A stretch of DNA of 64,000 bases from Teredinibacter waterburyi. Lineage in GTDB: Bacteria > Pseudomonadota > Gammaproteobacteria > Pseudomonadales > Cellvibrionaceae. The stretch is taken from assembly GCF_001922985.1 (NCBI RefSeq), contig NZ_MRUH01000168.1, forward strand, positions 246,721 to 310,720, in the 5' to 3' direction. Positions 25,842-35,420 of the stretch are shown piece after piece. Position 1 is the first letter of the stretch; the number at the start of each line of letters is the position of its first letter. A model generated the notes under the pieces. It searched no databases. It was not told where the DNA came from and worked only from the letters and a program-made list of their open reading frames with translations. Made by a program: the position numbers and the translations under genes.

Positions 25842-27742
25842 GTAACGTTGCCGCTGTTGGTGAGCTTGTTTAGCCAGCGTTGAATGTTAGCGTCTATTGA
25901 GGCTTGGTCTAGTCCAGCTTGGGCCAACAGTTGAGGTCGCTTACCGTGGTCGTAATAGGCATCGGGTAAGCCGATGGGGAGCAGAGGTTTGGCTAAGCCT
26001 TGAGTCGCGAGGTACTCCATTACACCTACACCAGCGCCGCCGGCCACGGCATTCTCTTCTAGGGTTACCAAGTAGTCGTGATTTGCCGCCATAGTCTCGA
26101 TGAGTTTGAGATCTAGAGGTTTCGCCCAGCGCATATCACAGAGGCTGTAATTATATTTGTCGGCGATGGCGCGAGCTTCTGGCAAGAGTACGCCAAAATT
26201 TAAAATACACAGGCGCTTACCGCCGCGCAGCATCTGGCCTTCGCCGACCGCCCATTTTAAATCGTGCAGTTCGATTTCGGCTCCAGTACCCGTGCCGCGC
26301 GGGTAGCGCACAGCCGCAGGACCTGGGTGGTTATAAGCACTAAACAGCAGTTGCCGACATTCGTGTTCGTCGCTGGGTGTAGCCAAAATCATTTTTGGCA
26401 GGCAACGCAAAAAGGATATATCGAAGCTGCCGGCGTGTGTCGGGCCGTCTTCGCCAACGAGGCCGGCGCGGTCGATTGCAAAGGTAACGTCGAGGTTTTG
26501 CAGTGCTACGTCGTGAATAAGCTGGTCGTAGGCGCGCTGTAAAAAGGTTGAATAAATGGCTACTACGGGCTTGGTCTGCTCGCAGGCAAGGCCAGCGGCG
26601 AGTGTTACCGCGTGCTGTTCGGCAATCGCAACATCGTGAAAGCGCTCGGGGAAGCGGTTGGCAAATTCGACCATGCCAGAGCCCTCGCACATGGCGGGGG
26701 TAATGGCGATGAGCTTGTTATCGGACTCGGCCATATCACAGAGCCACTCGCCAAAAACGTCTTGATACTTTTGCTTTTTGATGCCGGCTGGTGGCGTTGG
26801 CTTGTTGGTTTTTGGCTCAATTTTATTGAGTGCGTGATAACCCACGGGATCGAGTTCTGCCGGCGCAAAACCTTTCCCTTTACGGGTGATGATATGCAGA
26901 AGCTTCGGACCTTTGATTTCTAGCATATTGCCAATATCGTGAACTAAGCGTGGCAGGTCGTGGCCGTCGATAGGGCCAACGTAGTAGAAGCCAAGTTCTT
27001 CAAACAAGGTGCCGGGCGACACCATGCCTTTCATGTGTTCTTCGGTTTTACGGGCCAATTCCCATGCCTGAGGAATCTTGGTTAACACCCGCTTACTGCC
27101 TTCGCGCAGCGCGGTATAGGTTTTACTGGCCCAAATCTTCGAAAAATAATTGGCTAGGCCGCCCACATTTTTCGATATGGACATATTGTTGTCATTTAGC
27201 ACCACCAGCATATCGGCACCGGTATGGGCGGCGTGGTTGAGTGCTTCAAACGCCATCCCTGCGGTCATGGCTCCATCGCCGATAACGGCCACGGTTTTGC
27301 GAGCAATCTCACTGTGTTGACTGCCAAGTGCCATGCCGAGTGCGGCGCTGATAGAGGTACTGGAATGGCCTACGCCAAATGTATCGTAGTCACTTTCGCC
27401 GCGTTTTGGGAAACCGGCTAAGCCGTCTAATTGACGAATCGAACTGAGTTGCTCGCGACGACCAGTAAGGATTTTGTGGGGGTAGGTTTGGTGGCCTACA
27501 TCCCAGACCAAGCGATCGTCGGGGGTGTTCATAACATAGTGCAAGGCAATGGTGAGTTCGACGACCCCAAGTCCAGCACCAAAGTGACCGCCGGTTTGAC
27601 CTACGCTAAACAGTAGGAACGCGCGCAATTCTTCAGCGAGCTGCTTGAGCTGCTTTTCTTCGAGTAAACGCAGGTCCGCAGGGCTGTTTATGGTGTCGAG
27701 CAGCGGCGTGGCCGGGCGTGTCAGAGGGATTTCGTCAAACAT
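25814..27742 (-). CDS. dxs: 1-deoxy-D-xylulose-5-phosphate synthase
   Basis: A 642-residue thiamine-diphosphate enzyme joining pyruvate and glyceraldehyde 3-phosphate, the first step of the MEP isoprenoid pathway. The order is typical: the N-terminal TPP domain with VWDVGHQTYPHKILTGR and VIGDGAMTAGMAFEALNHA, ...NDNNMSIS..., the transketolase-like middle domain with IAEQHAVTLAAGLA and DRAGLVGEDGPTHAG, then the C-terminal domain ending near VMEYLA. Length matches the family. The 3' end overlaps the convergent sortase gene by 28 bp. A 193-bp non-coding stretch separates it from ppc upstream. Confidence 0.97.
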   Translation of the reverse strand: MFDEIPLTRPATPLLDTINSPADLRLLEEKQLKQLAEELRAFLLFSVGQTGGHFGAGLGVVELTIALHYVMNTPDDRLVWDVGHQTYPHKILTGRREQLSSIRQLDGLAGFPKRGESDYDTFGVGHSSTSISAALGMALGSQHSEIARKTVAVIGDGAMTAGMAFEALNHAAHTGADMLVVLNDNNMSISKNVGGLANYFSKIWASKTYTALREGSKRVLTKIPQAWELARKTEEHMKGMVSPGTLFEELGFYYVGPIDGHDLPRLVHDIGNMLEIKGPKLLHIITRKGKGFAPAELDPVGYHALNKIEPKTNKPTPPAGIKKQKYQDVFGEWLCDMAESDNKLIAITPAMCEGSGMVEFANRFPERFHDVAIAEQHAVTLAAGLACEQTKPVVAIYSTFLQRAYDQLIHDVALQNLDVTFAIDRAGLVGEDGPTHAGSFDISFLRCLPKMILATPSDEHECRQLLFSAYNHPGPAAVRYPRGTGTGAEIELHDLKWAVGEGQMLRGGKRLCILNFGVLLPEARAIADKYNYSLCDMRWAKPLDLKLIETMAANHDYLVTLEENAVAGGAGVGVMEYLATQGLAKPLLPIGLPDAYYDHGKRPQLLAQAGLDQASIDANIQRWLNKLTNSGNVTQNFSATTT

Positions 27743-27935
27743 TTACAGTCTTTTCTTGCTGTTTGGTCGAGCTATAGCTGTTACTTCGCTAAAGCTCTAA
27801 ATGGCGGCCATGCCTTAGCAGGGGCAAAATTCCAGAGGTTTGCGCCCAAGGGAGGTCGGCATTGTATTGCCTATTCCCTCGTGGAACAAATAGATACTGA
27901 ATTATTAACCCCTTGCGTGTCGTGGGTAAACCGGC

Positions 27936-30569
27936 TTAACCGGTATTACGCATACCCGCGGCGATACCCGTCATGGTTACTTTCAAGGCCTGTTCTAACT
28001 CTGGGCCGATTTCTCCAGACTTACGCTCACGCTTAAGTAGCTCTGCTTGCAGGTAGTTGAGAGGGTCGATATAGGGTTTGCGAACGTCGATGGACTGCTG
28101 CAGCATTGGCGTGGTATCGAGTAGGTCGTTCTGGTTTTTCATGGTGTTTATCTGCACCGCCAGTGCTTCCAAGTCTTCACGTAGTTGTTTACCCAAGCTG
28201 TGTAGTTGTGGGTCGACCAACTGTTGTTCGTAGTGCGCGCAAATAGCAGTGTCGGCTTTGCCTAGCACCATCTCTAGCAAGTCGATAAAACTGCTAAAAA
28301 ATGGCCAGTTGTTGAACATGTCTTCCAGTGTTTTGGGGTCGTGTTCAAGCCCGTAGGCTAAGGCTTGGCGGGTGCCCAACCAACCGGGCAGGTTTAGCCG
28401 CACTTGCATCCAGGCAAATACCCAAGGAATAGCACGCAGGCTTTCGACGCCGCCGGTAGCTTTTCGCTTAGCTGGGCGGGAGCCAAGTGCGAGCTTGTTT
28501 AACTCTTGCTCGGGAGTCAGGCTGCGGAAGTAGGGCACGAACATCTCGTTGCCGCGCACAATATCTCGATAGGCCTTGAGACTCGCTTGGGCCATATCTT
28601 CGATAAGCGCACGCCAAGGTTCGGAGGGTGCCGGTGCCGGTGTAACTGTGGCCCGTAAAGTAGCTGCTACATAGTTGCTGAGGCTACTGAAGGCAACGCG
28701 TGGCAGGCCGAATTTATAGCGGATCATCTCGCCCTGTTCGGTAACGCGAATACGGCCCTTAACGGAACCGGGTGGCTGTGATGCCATGGCTTTTTCAACT
28801 GGACCACCGCCACGGCCAACGGTGCCGCCGCGACCGTGAAACAGGAAGAGCTCGACGCCGTGCTGTTCCGACAGACTCACCAGTTTTTCTTGCGACTTGT
28901 ACTGCGCCCAAGTTGCCGCGAATTTACCGGCATCCTTGGCTGAGTCGGAATATCCGATCATGACGGTTTGCTCGCCGTCGATATAACCTTGATACCAGTG
29001 GTTTTGCCAGAGCTGGTTCATCACGCGTGGCGCACGGTCGAGATCGTCTAGGGTTTCGAATAGGGGGACAATTGGCATGTTCCAAGTAACACCGCACTCT
29101 TTCAGCAATAGGGCTACGGCCAATACGTCGGAAGGTTGCTTGGCCATGGAAATCACGTAGTGAGACAGCGTTTCCTCGGGCTGAGCTGCGATAACACGGC
29201 AGGTGTCGATCACCTCGGCGGAATCTTTAGTTAGTGGCCATTTGGCTGGCAAAAGCGGGCGCTTGCTGGTGAGCTGCTCTAGCAAAAACGCCTGTCGGGC
29301 ATCCTCATCCCACTCGCGATAGCTTCCTAGATCTAGATAATTCGTGAGTTCGTCCAACACCTGTACGTGACGGTCGCCATCTTGGCGAATATCGAGGGGG
29401 ACTAGGTTGATACCAAAAGCGCGTACGCGGCGAATAATATCGGTAAGTGCGCCGTTGGCGATATGCGGCAAACCGACTTCAGTAAGTGAGCGGTGACACA
29501 AAAGCAGCGGTTGTAAAAGATCTTCAATAGTGTGGATGATCTCGGCTGGCTCGGGCAGCTTCGGATTTAAAATACGCGCATCGGCCCAGTCGAGCGTAGC
29601 TTGAAGGCGGCCGCGCAAGCCGTGGAGGAATTCGCGGTAGGGGGTGCGGCTAGTGAAGCCTACGGCGTCAATCAGCTCACTACTGGCGCTGTGCATACTC
29701 AAATCGCCGGCCAGAATCTGTAAGTCTTGCAGGTAGAGATCGGCGGCCTTCCAGCGCCCCAGTAAAATAACTTCTTCTGTTACCTCGTGGGTAACATTGG
29801 GGTTGCCATCTCTGTCTCCGCCCATCCAAGAGAAGAATTGGAATGGTTGGATTTCTAGAGGTAGTGCTTTGCCGAGCTGGCGACAGCAAGCGGTGTCGAG
29901 GTGGCGGATAAAGTCCGGCACGGCGTGCCAGAGACTATTTTCAATAACGGCAAACCCCCACTTCGCTTCGTCTACCGCGGTAGGTCGCTCTGCTCGAATT
30001 TCATCGGTGTGCCAAATCTCTTCGATAACGCGGTACAGCTCGGCGTTGAGCTGGGCAACCTCGTGCTCGAATAGGTCGCTGCGTTTTAATTCGGATAAAA
30101 CGTCTGCGAGTCGTTCATATTTGCGGATTAAGGTGCGTCGCGAGACCTCTGTCGGGTGGGCGGTTAGCACGAGATCGATGCGTAACTTGTTCATGAGTTG
30201 GAACATGTCGTCTTTGCCGAGGTCGGCCGTCAATTCGTTCAGCACGGGTTCCAACGTGTCGGTTTTGCGCGCTTCTGGTCCGTAAAAATATTGCTGGTCG
30301 GCGATGTTGGCAAGATTCAGAAACTGATTGAACGCGCGTGCGATAGGTAGTATGTCTTTGTCTTCTAAACGGCTGAGGGCTTCGACTAACGGTTTGTAGT
30401 CAATGCTAGCGTTTCCAACGACTGATTGCTGCGCGAGCGATTTAGATAAGGCACGAATTTCTTCAATTTTGCGAAACAGCTTATGCCCTTCGTGTTCTAG
30501 AATGTTTTCGCCTAAAAGTTCGCCTAGTAGGCGGACATTGTCGCGTAGGGTTTCTGGTAACTTTTGCAT
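27936..30569 (-). CDS. ppc: Phosphoenolpyruvate carboxylase
   Basis: An enzyme of about 877 residues that carboxylates phosphoenolpyruvate to oxaloacetate, replenishing the TCA cycle. Catalytic segments are seen: VLTAHPTEVSRRT (with the essential His), the GGDRDGNPNVT block, and the glycine-rich loop FHGRGGTVGRGGGPVEKAMASQ. The C-terminus ends in MRNTG, as in most bacterial PPCs. ATG 30569 (MQKLPETLRDNVRLLG) matches the usual N-terminus; a longer GTG start at 30599 adds ten residues with no better ribosome-binding site. Confidence 0.96.
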   Translation of the reverse strand: MQKLPETLRDNVRLLGELLGENILEHEGHKLFRKIEEIRALSKSLAQQSVVGNASIDYKPLVEALSRLEDKDILPIARAFNQFLNLANIADQQYFYGPEARKTDTLEPVLNELTADLGKDDMFQLMNKLRIDLVLTAHPTEVSRRTLIRKYERLADVLSELKRSDLFEHEVAQLNAELYRVIEEIWHTDEIRAERPTAVDEAKWGFAVIENSLWHAVPDFIRHLDTACCRQLGKALPLEIQPFQFFSWMGGDRDGNPNVTHEVTEEVILLGRWKAADLYLQDLQILAGDLSMHSASSELIDAVGFTSRTPYREFLHGLRGRLQATLDWADARILNPKLPEPAEIIHTIEDLLQPLLLCHRSLTEVGLPHIANGALTDIIRRVRAFGINLVPLDIRQDGDRHVQVLDELTNYLDLGSYREWDEDARQAFLLEQLTSKRPLLPAKWPLTKDSAEVIDTCRVIAAQPEETLSHYVISMAKQPSDVLAVALLLKECGVTWNMPIVPLFETLDDLDRAPRVMNQLWQNHWYQGYIDGEQTVMIGYSDSAKDAGKFAATWAQYKSQEKLVSLSEQHGVELFLFHGRGGTVGRGGGPVEKAMASQPPGSVKGRIRVTEQGEMIRYKFGLPRVAFSSLSNYVAATLRATVTPAPAPSEPWRALIEDMAQASLKAYRDIVRGNEMFVPYFRSLTPEQELNKLALGSRPAKRKATGGVESLRAIPWVFAWMQVRLNLPGWLGTRQALAYGLEHDPKTLEDMFNNWPFFSSFIDLLEMVLGKADTAICAHYEQQLVDPQLHSLGKQLREDLEALAVQINTMKNQNDLLDTTPMLQQSIDVRKPYIDPLNYLQAELLKRERKSGEIGPELEQALKVTMTGIAAGMRNTG

Positions 30570-30735
30570 AGTTGGGATCCGTATATCGAGTGAATTCACT
30601 ATCGGCCGTAATGTTACCCTAGGTTACAGCGATCACAAAAATGTACCTAGGGAAATGTGGTGTTTACATAAGCCGTTCTGGAGACGTGCTTGGGTCGCGA
30701 GCTAATGTCACAGCCCGCAAGCGTTACAGTTTTGG

Positions 30736-31557
30736 CTAATTAAAAATGTGGCTGTCCTCTGGGAAAACGCCGGACTTAACATCATCGGCGTATTTTCGCA
30801 GCGCGCCTGGAATATCCCCTGCTTCAATAAGAAAATTCTTGGCGAATTTGGGCGGCGATTCAGTTAACCCAAGGATGTCGTTAATGACCAGAACTTGCGC
30901 GTCGGTGTCGCGGCCAGCGCCAATGCCGATGGTGGGGATGGCAATGGCCTCGGTTATGGCTTTTGCTAGCTTAGCGGGGACACATTCGAGAACGAGAAGG
31001 TCTGCACCTGCGTCGGTGAGACGTTTAGCATCGTCTAAAATTTGATCTGCGTGTTCCTGAGCTCGGCCTTGAACCCGAAAGCCGCCAAATTTATTAACCG
31101 ACTGGGGTGTTAAGCCAAGGTGCGCGCATACGGGGATACCGCGTTCACTTAACATGCGAACGGTATTGGCGAGCCATGCGCCGCCCTCTAGCTTCACCAT
31201 GTTGGCGCCGGCACGCATAACTCGCGCCGCATTGTGCAGCGCTTGCTCTTCAGTGGCGTAGGTCATAAAGGGCAAATCACCAATAATGAGTGATCGCTTG
31301 TTACCGCGATGGACGGCTTCGATGTGATAAATCATCTGTTCCATTGTCACTGGTATGGTACTGGGATAGCCAAGTACGGTCATACCTAGGCTGTCGCCAA
31401 CTAAGACCACTTCTACGCCAACCTTTTCCGCCATGGCGGCCATAGGGGCATCGTAAAGTGCAACGGTAATGAATTTTTCCCCAGCGCGTTTTTTCGCTGC
31501 CAGAGTATTAATGGTGATCGGCTTTGCCAGTGCTTCGGTGTTACCAACATAGACCAT
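30736..31557 (-). CDS. panB: 3-methyl-2-oxobutanoate hydroxymethyltransferase
   Basis: A 273-residue (beta/alpha)8 enzyme that adds a hydroxymethyl group to 2-oxoisovalerate, giving ketopantoate for coenzyme A. The metal-binding motif VLVGDSLGMTVLG and the segments KLEGG, PVCAHLGLTPQSVNKFGGF and IGIGAGRDTDAQVLVINDILGL are all present. It is the last gene of the pcnB-folK-dNK-panB run; panC, often next, is not here, and ppc follows instead. Confidence 0.96.
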   Translation of the reverse strand: MVYVGNTEALAKPITINTLAAKKRAGEKFITVALYDAPMAAMAEKVGVEVVLVGDSLGMTVLGYPSTIPVTMEQMIYHIEAVHRGNKRSLIIGDLPFMTYATEEQALHNAARVMRAGANMVKLEGGAWLANTVRMLSERGIPVCAHLGLTPQSVNKFGGFRVQGRAQEHADQILDDAKRLTDAGADLLVLECVPAKLAKAITEAIAIPTIGIGAGRDTDAQVLVINDILGLTESPPKFAKNFLIEAGDIPGALRKYADDVKSGVFPEDSHIFN

Positions 31558-31628
31558 AGTGTTTGTTCCTTGCGCTATGCAGAGCCTAGCGCGATGTTAT
31601 TAAGTGTCTTGCAAGGTTGACGTTCGGC

Positions 31629-32324
31629 TTAGAAATCAATCGCCGGTTGCGGATTGTAGTAATGGCGACCGCGAGTAATATCGAGCATGTAATTGACAAG
31701 GTTGCGGTAATCGTTTGGGTTGTTAACCCAATCTATTTCGGCGGCATTAATGATTAAAAGTGGTGACGCATCGTAGTAGTGAAAAAACCGGGTATAGGCA
31801 TCGTTGAGCTCGGTTAGATAGGTTGCATCGATACTGCGTTCGGAGGTGATGCCGCGCTGTTGGATACGCTCTAAAAGTACCTGTGCGGGAGCTTGTAAAT
31901 AGATAACCAGATCTGGTGCTGGCGCATCTATGGTTAGGTGGTCGTACACCTGTTGATAGAGTCGCAGTTCGTGGTCGTCCAGAGTTACTTCGGCAAACAA
32001 CTTGTCTTTTTGAATTAAAAAGTCGGCGACACGCACTGGCTCAAACATATCGTCTTGGCGTAGGTCATTAATTTGCTGCATACGCTGAAACAAAAAAAAC
32101 AGTTGAGTGGGCAGCGCCGAATTTTTTTCATCGGCATAGAAACGCTCCAAAAACGGATTTTCTTCTGCGCGTTCGAGCAGTGTCTCGTAGTTGAAGGTTT
32201 GCGCTAATTGTTTGGTTAAGGTGGTTTTGCCGACTCCGATAGGGCCTTCCACGGCGATATAGCGTGGAATTTTTTTACCGGTTAAATCTAGTTGCCAGCG
32301 TTTGTCCGCCATGTCCTCGTTCAA
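31629..32324 (-). CDS. Deoxynucleoside kinase (dNK family)
   Basis: A 231-residue P-loop kinase with Walker A GPIGVGKTT at about 27-35, the substrate-binding segment LERAEENPFLERFY, and the FLFQRMQQINDL helix. DFLIQKDKLFAEVTL follows, and a lid segment around LERIQQRGITSERSI. These features fit bacterial deoxyadenosine/deoxyguanosine-type kinases of the nucleotide salvage pathway; the base specificity is uncertain. It begins at TTG 32324 after a GGGAG motif, 15 bp downstream of folK. Its place between folK and panB is a common gammaproteobacterial arrangement. Confidence 0.88.
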   Translation of the reverse strand: MNEDMADKRWQLDLTGKKIPRYIAVEGPIGVGKTTLTKQLAQTFNYETLLERAEENPFLERFYADEKNSALPTQLFFLFQRMQQINDLRQDDMFEPVRVADFLIQKDKLFAEVTLDDHELRLYQQVYDHLTIDAPAPDLVIYLQAPAQVLLERIQQRGITSERSIDATYLTELNDAYTRFFHYYDASPLLIINAAEIDWVNNPNDYRNLVNYMLDITRGRHYYNPQPAIDF

Positions 32325-32339
32325 TTGGAACTCCCAAAG

Positions 32340-32879
32340 TTACAGCTGAAATAAGTTTTCGGTACCGATTTGCCACGCAATTGTGTTGATTGCACGCCCA
32401 TCGGGTAGATGCAGGCTGGGTTCAATGGCCAGCAGCGGTTGTAACACAAAGTTTCTCTCCGCTAAATAGGGATGAGGTACCTTTAGGCGTTCGCTATTGA
32501 TGGTTTGTTCGCCGTAGAGTAGCAAATCTAAGTCGAGCGTGCGCGGCCCCCAGTGTTGGGTGCGAACCCTACCCTGTTGATTCTCGATCGTCTGTAAAGC
32601 GTCGAGCAGAGGCTCCGGGGCAAGCGAGGTGCAAATTTTGACTGCGCCATTGATGTAGTCCGGTTGCTCTGGTCCCACCGCTTTACTGCTATACCATGGC
32701 GATACGGCGAGAAGCTGAATTTGGGGGTGCAGGGCTAGGCTGGTACAGGCGCGGATGACTTGAAGTTGAGGGTGTTGCTGATTACTGCCAAGACCTATGA
32801 AGGCGGTGGCGGCGGTGTTATTAGCGAGGGCGTGTTTAATCGCCGAGCGCTGTGTGTTTGTGGCGTGATTTTCGTTCAT
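32340..32879 (-). CDS. folK: 2-amino-4-hydroxy-6-hydroxymethyldihydropteridine pyrophosphokinase
   Basis: A 179-residue enzyme transferring pyrophosphate from ATP to the folate pterin precursor. The core begins at AFIGLGSN (about 27), with the pterin/ATP-binding signature GPRTLDLDLLLYG and the later VPHPYLAERNFVLQPL. The first ~25 residues precede the normal family start and are not conserved, but no later ATG/GTG/TTG offers a better start. It lies 60 bp downstream of pcnB on the same strand. Confidence 0.93.
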   Translation of the reverse strand: MNENHATNTQRSAIKHALANNTAATAFIGLGSNQQHPQLQVIRACTSLALHPQIQLLAVSPWYSSKAVGPEQPDYINGAVKICTSLAPEPLLDALQTIENQQGRVRTQHWGPRTLDLDLLLYGEQTINSERLKVPHPYLAERNFVLQPLLAIEPSLHLPDGRAINTIAWQIGTENLFQL

Positions 32880-32939
32880 CTAGACTTGGTCTACCTCTGC
32901 TCCGCGACTCTGTAGAGTGGTCTTGTACCTAAAGCTGCG

Positions 32940-34394
32940 TTAGCTGCTAGGACTGGAGCCTTCTCCACCACTGTTACCGCTATCGGTAGGGCTATTTCCG
33001 GCGTTGCCGGTATTGGCTGAGGCATTCTGACCGCCGCGGCGGCCACGTCGACTGCGGCGGCGCTTTTGTCGAGGCTGACCGCGTCCGAGATCCGTAATCA
33101 TGGACTGCCTAGTTTCTTCGTCCGCCGTTTGGAACTTGGTCCACCAATCGCCGAGCCCTTCAATATTTTCACCGGCTTGTTCACGCAGGAGAATAAAGTC
33201 GTAGGCGGCTCGAAAGCGGGGGTGCTCCAAGCTTGCGAATGCTCGCTTTCCTTCGCGCTTTGGAAGACGTAATTGCAAGTCCCAGATTTCGCGCATGGGT
33301 ACTAGAAAGCGCTTGGGGATTGCTGTGTAGGACAGCTGCTGGCTAATAATACCTTGTGAGGCTTGGCCTAGGGCTTCGAGCGCCGATAGCTTTTTGTCGT
33401 GCATCAAATGGCGCATGCTAGCTTGCAGTGCGGGCCAGAGGAATGCCGCATAAATAAATGCTGGGGTAACGCGTTTGCCTTGGCGAATGCGTTTGTCGGT
33501 ATTTACGGTGGCGCTAAAAACGATTTCCCGATCAAAATCACTGCCGTTTTCCATGCAGTAATCGGTGCTCGGAAATAGGTATTGAAACAAGTGATAGTCG
33601 CGCAGATTGGTAAGAGTAGCGGTCGCTGAACCGGATAAAAACAGCTTCAAGACCTCTTCAAATAAGCGTGCTGACGGAATATGGCTGAGGTAGTCAGCAT
33701 GTTCTCGAATGGGGTGTTCGGTTGCGGCTTCGATCGAGAAACCGAGTTTTGCGGCGAATCGGACTGCCCGAAGTAATCTTACAGGGTCTTCTTTGTAGCG
33801 AGCTTCTGGGTCGCCAATAATGCGCAGTGTACGTTTTTGTAAGTCTTCTAAGCCGGAACTGAACTCTAAAAGCTCGCGGGTCGTTGGGTCGTAATAGAGG
33901 GCGTTAATGGTGAAATCACGACGCTCAGCATCGGACTTTAAGTCGCCATAAACATTGTCGCGCAGCAATATCCCGTGCTCGGACTGTTTAGCGTCACCCT
34001 CGCCTTCGGATTGGGTGTGGTTGGCGCGAAAAGTGGTAACCTCAATAATTTCTCGCCCAAACCGCACGTGGACGATGCGAAAACGCTTACCAACAATTCG
34101 CGACCGTCGAAAGATTTCACTAACCTGCTCCGGCGTGGCACTTGTTGCCACATCGAAATCCTTTGGCTTGCTGCCTAGGAGTAAATCGCGCACCCCACCG
34201 CCGACCAGATAGGCACTATGGCCAGCTTGCTGCAGCTGTTCAATTACGCTGATGGCGTTTCGACTGACATCGGCACGATTGATGCCGTGATCGCTTTCAC
34301 CGATGACTTTGGCGTTCTGTGTAGGCGTAGAAGCACCTTTGTCGAACAGTTTTTCAGACAGGTTTTTATTTATTTGTAGCAGCCGTTTTAACAT
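32940..34394 (-). CDS. pcnB: Poly(A) polymerase I
   Basis: A 484-residue nucleotidyltransferase-superfamily enzyme that adds 3' poly(A) tails to RNA and promotes decay. The catalytic motif VGGGVRDLLLGSKPKDFDVAT is at about residues 62-82, followed by RRDFTINALYYD and DPVRLLRAVRFAAKLGF. The C-terminus is a basic, low-complexity RNA-binding-like tail (RQKRRRSRRGRRGGQ, then Asn/Gly/Ser-rich). It heads the pcnB-folK-dNK-panB operon, the same order as in pseudomonads. Confidence 0.95.
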   Translation of the reverse strand: MLKRLLQINKNLSEKLFDKGASTPTQNAKVIGESDHGINRADVSRNAISVIEQLQQAGHSAYLVGGGVRDLLLGSKPKDFDVATSATPEQVSEIFRRSRIVGKRFRIVHVRFGREIIEVTTFRANHTQSEGEGDAKQSEHGILLRDNVYGDLKSDAERRDFTINALYYDPTTRELLEFSSGLEDLQKRTLRIIGDPEARYKEDPVRLLRAVRFAAKLGFSIEAATEHPIREHADYLSHIPSARLFEEVLKLFLSGSATATLTNLRDYHLFQYLFPSTDYCMENGSDFDREIVFSATVNTDKRIRQGKRVTPAFIYAAFLWPALQASMRHLMHDKKLSALEALGQASQGIISQQLSYTAIPKRFLVPMREIWDLQLRLPKREGKRAFASLEHPRFRAAYDFILLREQAGENIEGLGDWWTKFQTADEETRQSMITDLGRGQPRQKRRRSRRGRRGGQNASANTGNAGNSPTDSGNSGGEGSSPSS

Positions 34395-34540
34395 GGTTTT
34401 GGCGTGATTGCGGTGGTTGGGGTGTAGGGAATGGCAGCCAGTCTAACACATCTACTGTGAAGCCCTTGAAGATTCTTTCTCGGGGGCTGAAAAGGCTTGT
34501 GACGGTAAGCGTTTGGGTAATCTTGTTGCTCTAAAACTAA
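34395..34540. other. Intergenic leader of pcnB
   Basis: 146 bp upstream of the minus-strand pcnB start and before the hairpin at 34541. It holds no gene or clear repeat; the pcnB promoter presumably lies here. Confidence 0.4.
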
Positions 34541-34566
34541 AACGGGAAAGCCTTGGCTTTCCCGTT
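34541..34566. terminator. Perfect 12-bp hairpin, probably a bidirectional terminator
   Basis: AACGGGAAAGCC (34541-34552), a TT loop, and GGCTTTCCCGTT (34555-34566) form a perfect dyad. Read on the minus strand it is followed by TTTTAGTTTTAG, which favours termination of minus-strand transcripts from the 34.6-35.4 kb region ahead of pcnB. Confidence 0.6.
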
Positions 34567-34719
34567 ACAAATATTTTAGTTTTTATTATCGTTTTTTTTC
34601 GGCTGCGTCGAACTAAGTTTTTTGAACTCAGTCGGACACTTCCTTGTCCGATATTCTTTGCTGTTTAAAGCAACACCTCTCCAAAGGCACACAAGTCAGT
34701 TTTATACGCTTAACTTTCT

Positions 34720-34822
34720 TATTATTTGTTGTTGTTATTATGTTTGTTTACTTTTGTTTTTATTATTTATTGTTGTTATTCGCTATTTAGTCTTTTCTTA
34801 TTATTCTTTATTGTTGTTATTG
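34720..34822. repeat. AT-rich 41-bp tandem repeat, about 2.5 units
   Basis: TTGTTGTTATT recurs at 34729-34739, 34770-34780 and 34811-34821, exactly 41 bp apart each time. Units starting at 34720, 34761 and 34802 share most of a TATTATTTATTGTTGTTATT core and diverge towards their ends. The tract is T-rich on the plus strand and has no believable coding frame. It lies in a low-GC stretch unlike the rest of the window. Confidence 0.7.
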
Positions 34823-34905
34823 TATCGCTTAACAGAGCATGTCTCGTGCCAACTTTGTTTTTGTTATATAAATCAACCAGATATGACTTTTCGACTATTT
34901 CGTTA

Positions 34906-35382
34906 TTATAAAAAAGCATTTAAATTCGTTACTTTCTGTCTCGGGGTTGTTACGGGGCCCCGTCTTGGGTAACAAAGGTACCAAGGGTAACAAGTGTGTT
35001 CTATTTGGTAACGTGCAGATGTTGATTTTGATGTCAATGCGGGATTTGTTATATTTATACCGCTTTTGTCGGCCTGAAACATAAAGTTGGTTATATGGCC
35101 GAATTGGTTGTTATTTGTTCGAGATTTGCCTAGCTCGGTGATTTTACCTAGTCTTTCGTTGTTGTCTTTGACCCAATTGCTGAACTGTTGACCGTGAAAT
35201 GTGTCTTCTGATGTGAGCTTGGTCGTTAACTCGATCCCTGTTTCGATAGAAATGTCAGTGCTGAGGGTTGAAAAAGCGTAAATTCGGCCTAAGATCATCA
35301 CGCTGAGTGTTGTAATCTCGGTGATCGATTGCGACCACAGAATGAACAAGGTTAATAAAGCTCTAAATAGCGTCTTGAGCAT
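34906..35382 (-). CDS. Hypothetical protein, doubtful
   Basis: A 158-codon open frame starting at ATG 35382. The N-terminus has a hydrophobic segment (about residues 4-17) followed by a Thr/Ser/Ile-rich body; the final ~40 residues have unusual Pro/Tyr/Arg composition and look non-coding. No good ribosome-binding site precedes it and I recognise no family. In its favour, a terminator-like hairpin lies downstream on the same strand at 34541-34566. It may equally be an RNA or a decayed gene. Confidence 0.3.
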   Translation of the reverse strand: MLKTLFRALLTLFILWSQSITEITTLSVMILGRIYAFSTLSTDISIETGIELTTKLTSEDTFHGQQFSNWVKDNNERLGKITELGKSRTNNNQFGHITNFMFQADKSGINITNPALTSKSTSARYQIEHTCYPWYLCYPRRGPVTTPRQKVTNLNAFL

Positions 35383-35420
35383 GAGCTTTATTTTGACCGT
35401 TCACGTAAAGCAAGGGAGAT

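Noticed and set aside
27925..27952. AACCGG direct repeat at the end of ppc as a terminator
   Set aside because: The two copies cannot form a stable stem of useful length and there is no U-tract.
34622..34972. 116-codon plus-strand ORF rich in Leu, Tyr and Cys
   Set aside because: It is a translation of the T-rich tandem repeat; the hydrophobic composition follows from the T bias and no start signal is present.
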